A stretch of 64,000 nucleotides of DNA from Bacteroidales bacterium (GTDB lineage: Bacteria; Bacteroidota; Bacteroidia; Bacteroidales; UBA932). Where the stretch lies: positions 36,552 through 100,551 of the forward strand of contig JAFYSH010000002.1 in assembly GCA_017546605.1 (NCBI GenBank). The letters run 5' to 3'. The position numbers and the translations under genes were made by a program. The first letter of the stretch is position 1; every line of letters begins with the position of its first letter. Below, one piece after another: positions 51,518-60,676 of this stretch. The notes under the pieces are model-generated. The model saw only the letters and a list, made by a program, of their open reading frames with translations, did not search any database and was not told the origin of the DNA.

Positions 51518-53863
51518 TTAGAAGTAAAATCCTACATTGAAGTAGAGATTTACTTTCTTGGAAATATTGGAGGAACTGATATCAAAGCTCAAGGGCCCCA
51601 TTTTGGTGTCAATGGAATACCGTAAGCCGGCACCCCACCAGTTGGATGCGTTGTAATCGTAAAGTTCACCCCATAGAGGCGTCTGACTTGCATGGAAGAA
51701 GTTGGACAAGTCTATGCTGGATCGGGCATAGTTGATCATGGCACTTAGGTAATGATCTTTGAACAGACGCAGACGGATATCTGTGCGAATGATAGCCACG
51801 TTGTTAAAACACAATGAAATCTTGTTCAGTCCGATGAAGGGAAGCTGTTGGTCAATGTAGCGACCCATTTCGGTGCCACCGACGAAATTGTTCATTGCCG
51901 GATAGGCGGGTACCGGGCCCTTGAAAATCGGATTCCATCCGGTTGAGAGCCCATTGGTTGCTCCTTCTCCAAAGAGAAAACTGCCATAGGCCTGGGGTAC
52001 CAACACCAAACGGTTTTCTACGATCGGAACATAACCTTCCAGACCCAGGACGAGTGATCCCATGTCTTTCCATAAGAAGTCAATATTGCCCGTCCAACCG
52101 CGGGTGGCAAAGCTGGGTTTGTTGAGATTGTCGTAATGAATGTAGGCAAATGCGCCCCAGGTGTTGACGGATTGGTAGTCGCTCGGTTGTGCCTCATACT
52201 GCATATACATCACCTTTTGTGGTGTGAGAAATTCCGCTTCAAAGCCAGCGCCTATGCTGATGGTTTTTGAATAATTTTCTGAGAGGTAGAGCCTGATTTT
52301 GTGTTGCAGGAATTTGAGGTTCATAACCAACCGATCCATATCGTAGGTATCCAGTTCGGAGTTTCGGAAATGATAAGCAATGTTGATGCGCGGATAGAGC
52401 ATGTGACCGTAGGAAAGGTTGGTCTTCAACCATTGATTGCCGCCTAACTTGGCGCTCAGGTCAGCTTTGAAGCCACTCATACGGTTGCGGTTGATGCCTA
52501 AGTTGAGCAGTACGGAAAGCATATCCTGGGAATCAAACCGAAAGCCGATACCCAGATCGTGTGGCTGATTTCTGATAAAATTAAACCGTAAGATATAGGC
52601 ATCCGATTGGGTTGGGTCTTCGTGCAGGGTGTAAGTAATGCTGTGGTAATTCCCGGTGCCATAAAAAATGGATACGGATTTGTCGATGTCTGCCTTGTTT
52701 GCATATTCACCAGGATGGATGCTGCATCGGCGACGCATCCAAGTTTCGATGTCATCTTCCACACCGATCATTTCAATTTTGGAAACCAAGACTTTTTCCG
52801 AAAGGATGCTACGGGCTTTTTTACCCTTTGTCCGTTCTGTTTGATCAGCGTCTGCGCCGGCATAGATTTGTTCTTTCAAAGCGAGGAAGCGTTCCGCTTG
52901 GCTGGAGGCCGCTTCATAACCGCTTTCACAGATCTTTGCGACACTTTGGGCATCGAAACTCAACATGCCGACGCCCTTAAGGTCCGGACTGATAAAAATA
53001 TCACACAAGGTATGATAGTTTTCGAAATCCTTGTCGGTGATGATTTCTTTGAGTTGCTTGACTTGTGAGAAAATTGAAGTCAGATTTCTGGGGTCACTCT
53101 CCAAGCCGGGAGACATGCTGACTCCAATTACATAGTCCGCACCCATTGCCCGACATTCTTCTGCTGGGAAATTTTTTACCAGACCTCCATCTGCGTACAG
53201 GGTTTCATTGATTTTGATGGGGTCGAACAGAACGGGGATGGCCATTGAGGCGCGCAATGACTTGGAGAATATACCCTTGTTCAAGACCTCCGCTTCTCCA
53301 TTGATGACATTCGTAGCAATGCACAAAAAGGGGATCGGCAAGTCGTTGAAATCGATGGGGTCCGAATAACCTACAGATAACGAGTTGAACAGATTGATGA
53401 GGTTGTCCCCAGAAATGATTCCGGTCGGTAAAGAGTTTTTAAATGAGCGGCTGCGGAGTTCTGCTTGATCTGTTTTAATCGAGAAGGGGATGGTGATGAG
53501 TTGGGAGCGGCTCTCAAACTTTTTGGTGTAGGAGATTTTTTGTCGATCTACTTTATTGCTGATGAGTTGATCCCAATCGACCTGGCTGATGATGGCGAGG
53601 ATTTCATCAGAAGTATAGCCCAAGGCGTACATTCCTCCGACGATGGAGCCCATGCTGGTTCCTGCAATGTAATCGATCGGTATGCCCGCTTCTTCAATGT
53701 ATTTGAGTACGCCGATGTGTGCGGCCCCTTTTGCGCCACCACCGGATAACACAAGTCCAATTTTCGGTCGTGTTTGGGTCGGGATGGTATCTTGGGAATA
53801 ACCTGTAAACGGAATGAGTAGCAGGATGAATATCCAGAAGTCTTTTGAGATCTTTTGCATCAT
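51518..53863 (-). CDS. Patatin-BamA-barrel protein (PlpD-like type Vd secretion)
   Basis: A 781-residue exported protein with signal peptide (~1-23). A patatin phospholipase domain follows (~33-290: LSGGGAKGAAHIG oxyanion loop, Ser in GTSMGS ~69, catalytic Asp in ADGG ~223). A POTRA-like segment (~365-430) and a 16-strand BamA/Omp85-type barrel (~440-781, ending in aromatic FYF) complete it. The order is that of type Vd autotransporters such as PlpD, in which the lipase is displayed or released at the surface. It follows the Ca/Na antiporter gene by 8 bases. Confidence 0.88.
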   Translation of the reverse strand: MMQKISKDFWIFILLLIPFTGYSQDTIPTQTRPKIGLVLSGGGAKGAAHIGVLKYIEEAGIPIDYIAGTSMGSIVGGMYALGYTSDEILAIISQVDWDQLISNKVDRQKISYTKKFESRSQLITIPFSIKTDQAELRSRSFKNSLPTGIISGDNLINLFNSLSVGYSDPIDFNDLPIPFLCIATNVINGEAEVLNKGIFSKSLRASMAIPVLFDPIKINETLYADGGLVKNFPAEECRAMGADYVIGVSMSPGLESDPRNLTSIFSQVKQLKEIITDKDFENYHTLCDIFISPDLKGVGMLSFDAQSVAKICESGYEAASSQAERFLALKEQIYAGADADQTERTKGKKARSILSEKVLVSKIEMIGVEDDIETWMRRRCSIHPGEYANKADIDKSVSIFYGTGNYHSITYTLHEDPTQSDAYILRFNFIRNQPHDLGIGFRFDSQDMLSVLLNLGINRNRMSGFKADLSAKLGGNQWLKTNLSYGHMLYPRINIAYHFRNSELDTYDMDRLVMNLKFLQHKIRLYLSENYSKTISIGAGFEAEFLTPQKVMYMQYEAQPSDYQSVNTWGAFAYIHYDNLNKPSFATRGWTGNIDFLWKDMGSLVLGLEGYVPIVENRLVLVPQAYGSFLFGEGATNGLSTGWNPIFKGPVPAYPAMNNFVGGTEMGRYIDQQLPFIGLNKISLCFNNVAIIRTDIRLRLFKDHYLSAMINYARSSIDLSNFFHASQTPLWGELYDYNASNWWGAGLRYSIDTKMGPLSFDISSSNISKKVNLYFNVGFYF

Positions 53864-53871
53864 ATCTTGGA

Positions 53872-54828
53872 TTATACGATTTGATTGGAAATCAAATACC
53901 AGTTATAGGCTACGAAACACAGAAAGAGAAAGGCTCCCTCTTTGCGGTTGATCCGGCAGTCTTTGCTGAATGCATAAAGTACTACTACGGAGGCTAATAG
54001 TACCATAAAGTCGGTCAGTCCGATGCCAACGGCAGAGAGTGGAGCAACTTGGGAACAGAGTCCCAGCGTCAATGCAATGTTAAAAATGTTGGATCCTACG
54101 ACATTTCCCAATGCCATGCTGGTGTTCTTCTTGATGGCGGCTGCAATGGAGGCAGCCAGTTCCGGCAGGGAAGTTCCACAAGCAATGAGCGTCAGAGAGA
54201 TGAATGCATCATTTACCCCGAACGACTTGGCAATGAGTACCGCCTTGTCCACAAAGATATCGCAACTGAAAATCAGCAGCGCCAAACCGGCAATTACTTT
54301 CACCAGCGAGATCCACATGGGTGGAATCGGTTGGTCGTTGTTCTCTTGTGGGGCAACTTGCGACTTTCCTTGTCTATCCCGATAAAAGGAGATCCATAGG
54401 AACGCGATAAAGGCGGCCAACAACACCAGACCATCGATCCGGTCAATCTTGGGGGTGGTTCCTTGGAAGAAGTTGAAGAACATTAAGCTTAGCAGGGCAG
54501 TAACACCGAGGCAGAAAGGGATGTCGAACTTGAGATTTTCTCGGTTGAAGGTAACGGGAAAGAAAATGGCAGTCAATCCGAGAATCCCAAACACATTGAA
54601 GATGTTCGATCCTACGATGTTCCCGATTGCTACATCCGTATTCCCATTCCAAGCTCCCAGAAAGCTGACCGTCATTTCAGGCATTGAGGTGCCGACCCCA
54701 ATGATTGCTGCTCCAATGACAAAATCCGATACCTTGTATTTCTTAGCGATGGACACGGACCCTGTTACTAGAAAATCAGCTCCGAATACGATGCCGGCTA
54801 AGGAAAGGAGTAGAATGATGTATTCCAT
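53872..54828 (-). CDS. Calcium/sodium antiporter (CaCA, YrbG-like)
   Basis: A 318-residue inner-membrane cation exchanger with two inverted repeats of five helices. Each repeat has the ion-binding signature: GVGTSMPEM...GNIVGSNIFN (~46-78) and ACGTSLPELAAS...GNVVGSNIFN (~205-245). An acidic/Pro-rich loop lies between them. Likely exports calcium using the sodium or proton gradient. The TSUP gene lies 3 bases upstream and the PlpD-like gene 8 bases downstream. A second copy of this family starts at the right edge of the window. Confidence 0.92.
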   Translation of the reverse strand: MEYIILLLSLAGIVFGADFLVTGSVSIAKKYKVSDFVIGAAIIGVGTSMPEMTVSFLGAWNGNTDVAIGNIVGSNIFNVFGILGLTAIFFPVTFNRENLKFDIPFCLGVTALLSLMFFNFFQGTTPKIDRIDGLVLLAAFIAFLWISFYRDRQGKSQVAPQENNDQPIPPMWISLVKVIAGLALLIFSCDIFVDKAVLIAKSFGVNDAFISLTLIACGTSLPELAASIAAAIKKNTSMALGNVVGSNIFNIALTLGLCSQVAPLSAVGIGLTDFMVLLASVVVLYAFSKDCRINRKEGAFLFLCFVAYNWYLISNQIV

Positions 54829-54831
54829 AAT

Positions 54832-55566
54832 TTAGAGAGTTGTTAACAATATGATTGTCCCGCTGATGCCAATGTAGGCATACACCAGGTAGGTGAATAG
54901 TTTGCTGGTAATTTTGTTGTAGGCCCAGTTTCCTGCAACCACTCCAATGGCAATTCCGCCCAGTGCATAGAGATAAGTGGTACCAACTATGGTGGTAACA
55001 TATCCGTTATAATATCTGATTAATAGCATCATGATATTTGTGATAACAGCATATGTCTGAATCATACCCATGTAGTGATCTTTGCTGGGTTCGGATGAAA
55101 TCAGGTAGAGAACAATCGGGGGGCCGTGCATCCCGAACAGCCCGCCCATTACACCACTGACAGATCCGGTGCCAAGTAACCAGCCCGTTGTGGGATGGAT
55201 GTATTGTTGAATTTTTTCTTTAAAGAAACTGAAGTAAAAAGACAGGAAGATGAGCACGGCACCCAGAATCGTTCGCATCCATCGGCCTTCGATGTGTTCA
55301 AGCATAAAGATGGCCAGTGTTGAAAATACGAAGAAGGCTCCAATCATGGGAAGGAGCCGCTTCCAATTCACGTACTTTATGTATTTGATCATCACTACGG
55401 TAGCCGAAGTTAAAGACAGTAATCCGGAGAGGGTTACAGCTTCCCCATAGGACGGCATCAGAAAGGGAAGCGCGGTCATAATGAAAATGCCGAATCCAAA
55501 TCCGATGGTCCGTTGAATGAAACTGGCACCCATGGCAAGTAGGATGATCTCGATGCTGAATTGCAT
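54832..55566 (-). CDS. TSUP/TauE-SafE family transporter
   Basis: A 244-residue membrane protein with about eight helices in two repeats, each beginning with a Gly/Pro-rich turn (FGFGIFIMTALPFLMPSYGE ~23-40; GGLFGMHGPPIVLYL ~141-155). The family exports or imports sulfite, sulfonates or other sulfur compounds; the substrate is not fixed by sequence. It leads a minus-strand unit with the antiporter and the PlpD-like gene. YeiH, another sulfur-linked transporter family, lies next upstream. Confidence 0.88.
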   Translation of the reverse strand: MQFSIEIILLAMGASFIQRTIGFGFGIFIMTALPFLMPSYGEAVTLSGLLSLTSATVVMIKYIKYVNWKRLLPMIGAFFVFSTLAIFMLEHIEGRWMRTILGAVLIFLSFYFSFFKEKIQQYIHPTTGWLLGTGSVSGVMGGLFGMHGPPIVLYLISSEPSKDHYMGMIQTYAVITNIMMLLIRYYNGYVTTIVGTTYLYALGGIAIGVVAGNWAYNKITSKLFTYLVYAYIGISGTIILLTTL

Positions 55567-55638
55567 ACCTAATCTAAATTTCCAATAAATATATGCGTTA
55601 TTTTTAAAAACTTCTCCTAAAAAGACAATGCTTGAATC

Positions 55639-56604
55639 TTATATATAGATATATAGCAGCGATCCGATACTAATTGTGATCCATAGTAATACCCCTTGTA
55701 TGAGCGGTCGGATTCCAACGGAACGGAGCACATCGGTTGAAAGGGATGCTCCAATGAAGAACATAGTCAGGGTAAGGCATTTGCGTGCCAGTGATGAGAT
55801 TACTTTGCCAAATTCAGGATAACCATCGAGAACAAATGTATTCAATAGGATGGCAATGACAAAGTAGAGAATGAACCAAGGAATGGAGACCTTGCGGTCC
55901 TTGCTTTTGAATAGGAATGAGGTCGCAAAAGCTAGGGGAATGATCCACAATGCTCGAGTCAGTTTGATTGTTGTAGCGACTTGGAGGGCTTCTTCACCAT
56001 AAGCAGCTCCTGCACCGACGACCGAACTGGTATCGTGAATGGCAATGGCCGCCCATGTTCCGAACTCTTGCTGTGAGAGTCCAAGCCAATGTCCGATGGA
56101 GGGGAATAGGAATAGCGCAATTGCATTCAGTATAAAAACAACAGCCAGTGCAACGGACATATTTTCGGGTTTGGCCTTGATGACTGGTCCGACTGCTGCG
56201 ATAGCACTGCCACCACAGATTGCCGTTCCAGAACTGATCAAGTAAGCTGTTTCCTTATCGACTTTCAGCAGTTTTCTTCCGATCAGCATACCGATCAACA
56301 ATGTTCCGAAAACGGATACGATGGTAAAGAGCATTCCTTCGCGACCAGAGGCTAGGGATTCGTAAAGATTCATTCCGAAACCGAGACCTACTACCGAGTA
56401 TTGGAGCAATACTTTGGAGAGTTTCTTATTGGTGCTGGGATAAGGTTGGCCGCAGAACAACGCATAGACGAGCCCCAGGAACAGCATTACCGGTGGTGTA
56501 CACCACTTGGATAGGAAATGCAACCCGGGTATATAAGAACCCAATAGGCAAATAATGGTTACCGTAACGATGGCTGTATAGATCGCTTTCGAATAGCTTT
56601 TCAT
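55639..56604 (-). CDS. YeiH/UPF0324 putative sulfate exporter family protein
   Basis: A 321-residue membrane protein with about ten helices. Family markers are VVGLGFGMNL (~71-80), SSGTAICGGSAIAAVGP (~123-139) and AAIAIHDTSSVVGAG (~184-198), all typical of UPF0324. The YeiH group is annotated as putative sulfate export but is not experimentally well defined. It lies 72 bases upstream of the TSUP gene on the same strand, possibly one transcript. Confidence 0.9.
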   Translation of the reverse strand: MKSYSKAIYTAIVTVTIICLLGSYIPGLHFLSKWCTPPVMLFLGLVYALFCGQPYPSTNKKLSKVLLQYSVVGLGFGMNLYESLASGREGMLFTIVSVFGTLLIGMLIGRKLLKVDKETAYLISSGTAICGGSAIAAVGPVIKAKPENMSVALAVVFILNAIALFLFPSIGHWLGLSQQEFGTWAAIAIHDTSSVVGAGAAYGEEALQVATTIKLTRALWIIPLAFATSFLFKSKDRKVSIPWFILYFVIAILLNTFVLDGYPEFGKVISSLARKCLTLTMFFIGASLSTDVLRSVGIRPLIQGVLLWITISIGSLLYIYI

Positions 56605-56756
56605 TGTGAATCTGATTAGGACTGCGAAGGTAATAATATTTGGTGAGTGGCATGGGATTTGTCAAAAAAACAACATAAAGCACCATTGTAGTTACCTGTG
56701 CTGAGATCTTATGGAAAATATCCTACCTTTACAAAAAATCATTAACTAATAATGAC

Positions 56757-57140
56757 ATGAAACACATACTGCTTACTTTCATAATGGGCTTCTCATTCTT
56801 TGCTCAGACCCAAAACTACCAGACGGTTGATGTGGATGAATTCGAAAGGTTCATATCAGATACTACTGTAATCATTCTGGATGTGCGTACTGCAGCGGAA
56901 CATGCTGAAGGATTCATTCCTGGAACGCACTACAACATGGACGTCCTTGAAGAAACATTTGAGAAAATCGTTACAGAGACCCTTTCAAAGAATCAACCAA
57001 TCGCTCTATATTGCCGCAGCGGAAACCGAAGCAAGAATGCTGCACGTATCCTTGCAGAAAAAGGCTATCGGGTTGTAGAACTCGGAACCGGTTTCCGTGG
57101 ATGGCAGACGGCAGGAAAGGAGATAGAAGTTAAGCGATGA
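56757..57140 (+). CDS. Exported rhodanese-domain protein
   Basis: A 127-residue single-domain rhodanese (sulfurtransferase) with a signal peptide (~1-18). The persulfide Cys86 is in YCRSGNRSKNAA, the standard active-site loop, and a second family phrase is VIILDVRTAAEHAEGFIPG (Asp-Val-Arg at ~41-43). It may handle sulfane sulfur in the periplasm, fitting the YeiH/TSUP neighbours. Its 3' end overlaps the helicase gene by 11 bp, marking the edge of the accessory block. Confidence 0.9.
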   Translation: MKHILLTFIMGFSFFAQTQNYQTVDVDEFERFISDTTVIILDVRTAAEHAEGFIPGTHYNMDVLEETFEKIVTETLSKNQPIALYCRSGNRSKNAARILAEKGYRVVELGTGFRGWQTAGKEIEVKR

Positions 57141-59895
57141 TTTCTCGTAGTCTTGTTTCCACACGTTTTTGCTCGTCAATACCAATAGTTGATAGACGCA
57201 ATAATGGGATACCGTATGTCGCAAGGATATGATTTTTCTTCTCGTCTCGAATAGATTGCGCTGTACCCGATTTGTGATGTTGGTAGCCATCTGTTTCAAT
57301 CGCTAGGATAGGCTGTTTGCTCACTCGATTATAGAGTAAGAAATCGATATGTGTATTAGGGTGCAGGGCGTAAGACCTCATCTCTTCCGACAATATCGAG
57401 ACATCACGCAAGAGTTGTCGTAAAGGTTGGTGACAGACTATGCCAAGGTGCGAGAACTCAACATTGTTCTTAATAATCTGTTCCAACATTGCATAGGTGA
57501 GATTTTCAGAATCGTACTCCGAGATACGCTTATGTTCTTTTAAATATAAATACTCCAAACGAGCCGCAGTATATTGCTCGTAAAGCAGATCAAAAATAGA
57601 GTGGATGTTGCTGACCGACACTGTGCCGTTGTTGTACTCAATATAAGCCAATAAATCCGAGATGTTGCAATCTGTTGGCTGCTTGTTGCCTGATACCACT
57701 AGGCAGAATTTCTGCTTTGCTCGCGATATGGCAACATTGAGGAGATTCGGGTCATCTGAAAACTCGGTAATCGTATCATCAACCGTGGACAGAATGATTG
57801 CATCCTTCTCTCGGCCTTGGAATTTATGCACCGTAGCAATATCTATACGATCATCAAAAGCATTTTTCAGGACAACCACTTGCCGATTATAAGGTGTGAT
57901 AATGCCTGTTTCTTCAACAGAAGATGATAGAGTAGGGAGTACTTCACGAGTAATAACCTCTATTTCGCGCTGGTTCATCTTGCCGCGAGAATGGTTGCCC
58001 ATAACAGTTCGCTTGGCAGATATAACATCCTCTTCGCCATTGTCCTTGGTCATAATAACCAACTTGCCACCATAGAACTTTTGGTTGCAGAAATTGATGA
58101 TCTTTGGATGACAGCGATAATGTTCTCGAAGCAATGTTTGCGGAGCGTCAGGCAAAACCTTGCAGACGGATTGCAAAAAACTATTGCTTGCGCAGTCGTA
58201 CTTTTCATCTATGTTGAATTGCATTGCTATTGACTGCAGGCGCAATATGTCCTCCTGGGTAACAACATTTGGCAATTGCATTGAATCTCCCACAATCACT
58301 GCATTTCGAGCGCACATCAATGCTATTGCTCCCGTTTCAGCAGAGATTTGCGAAGCTTCGTCCATAATTACATAGTCGAAAAGAGTTTCCTGTTTAAAGT
58401 TTGTATAAGATGAGAAGGTTGTGCTTAATACAACCGGATATTCGTCGATTATAGAAGCGATTACTTTCTTATAAATTGTTCGCTTATGTTTTTTACCGTA
58501 TTTGTGATACAATGCATTGCGCAGATAACACATTGATTCCTCCTGCAATCGCTTCATCCTAACCGAAGCACCGCAGTTGTTCAAAGCATTTTCCAGAGTT
58601 TCTATTTCGCGAACCAATTCCGTTTGTTTGACCTCATAAAACTTACGCTGAACAATGGATATTAGAGTTACAATATCTTCAAGCGATGGCTGCTTTTTAA
58701 GACCACTAAATAACTTATCCAACCTTCTGCGCAGCCTATAATCACGAATTGCATTAACTATTTTTGCAAAAACTCCCGAGTATCGCCCCCTCTCTATGAA
58801 GGCTTGAAGTTCATTCCACAGCGTCATAAGCTGATTAGAAGATAGCAACTTGCGTAAAGCCACTTGTGTGCTGCACTTGACCTCCTGCTCAAAGTGTGTA
58901 CACTCCACCTTGATAGCATCTAACTCCTGACGAGCAAGAGCCAAACGCTCCTGCTTGGCAAATATATTGGCAAGGGCTTTTGCCTGGTTGTCAATATTGT
59001 GTAGATAGTCCGCTTTGTCGGCATCTATTGAATGCCATTGCTCAATTGCAGCGGGTATCGCCTTTTGTGTTTCTTGAGCAGCAATAAAAGCATCTTTATT
59101 TTCTCGACTACCCAACTGTGCGGTAATGAAGCCCATTCCATAACGCTCTAACTTCTCAACAACATTTGTGATAGCAGAGTTGTTGTTCGACACAACCATT
59201 ACTGTTTTGCCTTGTCGGAGAATATTTGCTACAATATTGAGAATAGTCTGAGTCTTACCCGTTCCAGGAGGACCTTGAATAATACTTATCTGGTTTTCAA
59301 ATGCCGTTTGAACAGCCTTCTGCTGGCTCGCATTGCAGCCAAAAGGATAGATTAGTGTGGAAGCAGTAAACTTTTGTGACTTAAATTTGTTAGGGTTGAG
59401 GTATGGTGCAGCCGCTCGGTCATCACCAATAAAGTCAATTGCTTGATATTGCCTCAACAATAATGGAGTGCCACCATCTTCTGTTTTCAGAGGGTTAATA
59501 GCCGCCACACTGCGCAGATACTCAAAAACGCTTTTAGAAGGTTGGTCCTCTAAACAAGATTTTATGAAACTAATCTCCTCACCTAAATAGTTATCGTATG
59601 TTCCATTCGTATATTCTACATACCAGTATTTAGAGTAACCCCGCTGAAAAGCAGCAATATAAGCCAACGGCCATAGTCGCCTACCGTTGTGATAGATATG
59701 ACAATGTTGAGGGATAAAAATAACTGGATTCGTGAGCCATAATGCTCTATTGCGTCCGTAAGAAAACGTCTTACTTGTATTATTCTTGAAAGCGATGTTG
59801 TACCTATCCCCGCTATCATTGATAGAACATCGTGCTATTTGACTAGTCTTAATTTGACCGTCAATAATCACCATATTTTCACGAGGATTCAACAT
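57130..59895 (-). CDS. UPF1-type SF1 helicase fused to a PD-(D/E)xK-like nuclease
   Basis: A 921-residue protein. An N-terminal region (~1-190) of unknown fold precedes an SF1B/UPF1-type helicase: Walker A GPPGTGKT (~207-214), a long coiled-coil insertion (~290-450), DEAS Walker B (~512-515), GDSMQLPNV (motif III), and motifs V/VI in ATVHKFQGREKD and NVAISRAK. The C-terminus (~820-921) resembles DUF2726/Vsr-type nucleases: IDFLLY (Asp ~851), AIETDGYQHH (E-x-D ~867-869) and a downstream Lys. It is AT-rich relative to its surroundings. The GIY-YIG gene lies 27 bases upstream, probably in one operon. Similar helicase-nuclease chains act against phages. Confidence 0.85.
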   Translation of the reverse strand: MLNPRENMVIIDGQIKTSQIARCSINDSGDRYNIAFKNNTSKTFSYGRNRALWLTNPVIFIPQHCHIYHNGRRLWPLAYIAAFQRGYSKYWYVEYTNGTYDNYLGEEISFIKSCLEDQPSKSVFEYLRSVAAINPLKTEDGGTPLLLRQYQAIDFIGDDRAAAPYLNPNKFKSQKFTASTLIYPFGCNASQQKAVQTAFENQISIIQGPPGTGKTQTILNIVANILRQGKTVMVVSNNNSAITNVVEKLERYGMGFITAQLGSRENKDAFIAAQETQKAIPAAIEQWHSIDADKADYLHNIDNQAKALANIFAKQERLALARQELDAIKVECTHFEQEVKCSTQVALRKLLSSNQLMTLWNELQAFIERGRYSGVFAKIVNAIRDYRLRRRLDKLFSGLKKQPSLEDIVTLISIVQRKFYEVKQTELVREIETLENALNNCGASVRMKRLQEESMCYLRNALYHKYGKKHKRTIYKKVIASIIDEYPVVLSTTFSSYTNFKQETLFDYVIMDEASQISAETGAIALMCARNAVIVGDSMQLPNVVTQEDILRLQSIAMQFNIDEKYDCASNSFLQSVCKVLPDAPQTLLREHYRCHPKIINFCNQKFYGGKLVIMTKDNGEEDVISAKRTVMGNHSRGKMNQREIEVITREVLPTLSSSVEETGIITPYNRQVVVLKNAFDDRIDIATVHKFQGREKDAIILSTVDDTITEFSDDPNLLNVAISRAKQKFCLVVSGNKQPTDCNISDLLAYIEYNNGTVSVSNIHSIFDLLYEQYTAARLEYLYLKEHKRISEYDSENLTYAMLEQIIKNNVEFSHLGIVCHQPLRQLLRDVSILSEEMRSYALHPNTHIDFLLYNRVSKQPILAIETDGYQHHKSGTAQSIRDEKKNHILATYGIPLLRLSTIGIDEQKRVETRLREIIA

Positions 59896-59922
59896 AGCAC
59901 TTACTTATTTGTTGACTGAGGG

Positions 59923-60564
59923 TTAACAATCTTCTAATTCCTTTCTGAGCTCATCAAGAGCTCGTCCTTTGTATGTAAAATATTTAGGGCCCTGATATGC
60001 ATCTGAAGGATTTCGCATTTCATCGGGAAGGAATGCGGCTGTAAAAGGAGATAGCTTGTAAATGCGACCTTCGTATTCCACCTGATTGTCACTTGCTATT
60101 TTGACCTTAATGTTCCGAGGTGTGAAGATAATAGTTTCACCAATCGGAATTTTTACCATACTGAATTTGAAAGGAGCTCTTCTTTTCTGTGCTTCTTCAG
60201 TGGAGGTATCTATAACTTCTTTTACCGGCTGATTGTTGTGGTATAACTCTATGAATGCATCATCAATAGTTGTGGCAATATCACGCAGAATGTCCAACGC
60301 AATTTGAGGCTGGATATTGAAAAACTCACGATTCTGTCTGATCCGTAAATCGGTCAAACGGTCAATTGTCTTATGAATTAGCTTCTCAACCTCATTGAAC
60401 TTTACGGTTCTGATTGTCGCAAAAATCTCAAATGGAAGTGGAACAGCTGTGTTGTCCAGTTCCTTGGACCTGATATTAACAGGTCTTGAACTCTTGCCGA
60501 TTTTTACCCAGTCCTCTTTGAATGAAGGATTCGTGAGAATGTAGACATATCCTGGTTCTTTCAT
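59923..60564 (-). CDS. GIY-YIG (T5orf172/MUG113) nuclease-domain protein with RAMA-like tail
   Basis: A 213-residue protein. Residues ~5-95 form a T5orf172/MUG113-type GIY-YIG domain: GYVYILTNPSF, VKIGKSSRPVNIRSKELD (the Tyr, Gly and Arg pattern of the family) and the late EKLIHKTID and REFFNI segments. The C-terminal half (~135-210) has a small beta domain (IKVKIASDNQVEYEGRIYK, LSPFTAAFLPDE, GRALDELRKEL) that resembles the RAMA domain associated with methylated-DNA recognition; that match is weak and by eye. It leads the helicase gene by 27 bases on the same strand. Confidence 0.72.
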   Translation of the reverse strand: MKEPGYVYILTNPSFKEDWVKIGKSSRPVNIRSKELDNTAVPLPFEIFATIRTVKFNEVEKLIHKTIDRLTDLRIRQNREFFNIQPQIALDILRDIATTIDDAFIELYHNNQPVKEVIDTSTEEAQKRRAPFKFSMVKIPIGETIIFTPRNIKVKIASDNQVEYEGRIYKLSPFTAAFLPDEMRNPSDAYQGPKYFTYKGRALDELRKELEDC

Positions 60565-60676
60565 GGGGCAATAATTTGGGGTATTTTTTTCTTATGGAAA
60601 CTCGCTTATTACATCACTCAGACTTCAATGAAATCTTTGGCTTCACGAGTGTTTAGTGTCATCTATCTTCGTAGTG

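Noticed and set aside
57662..58375. Short plus-strand open frames under the helicase
   Set aside because: They are antisense to the helicase motifs and not protein-like.
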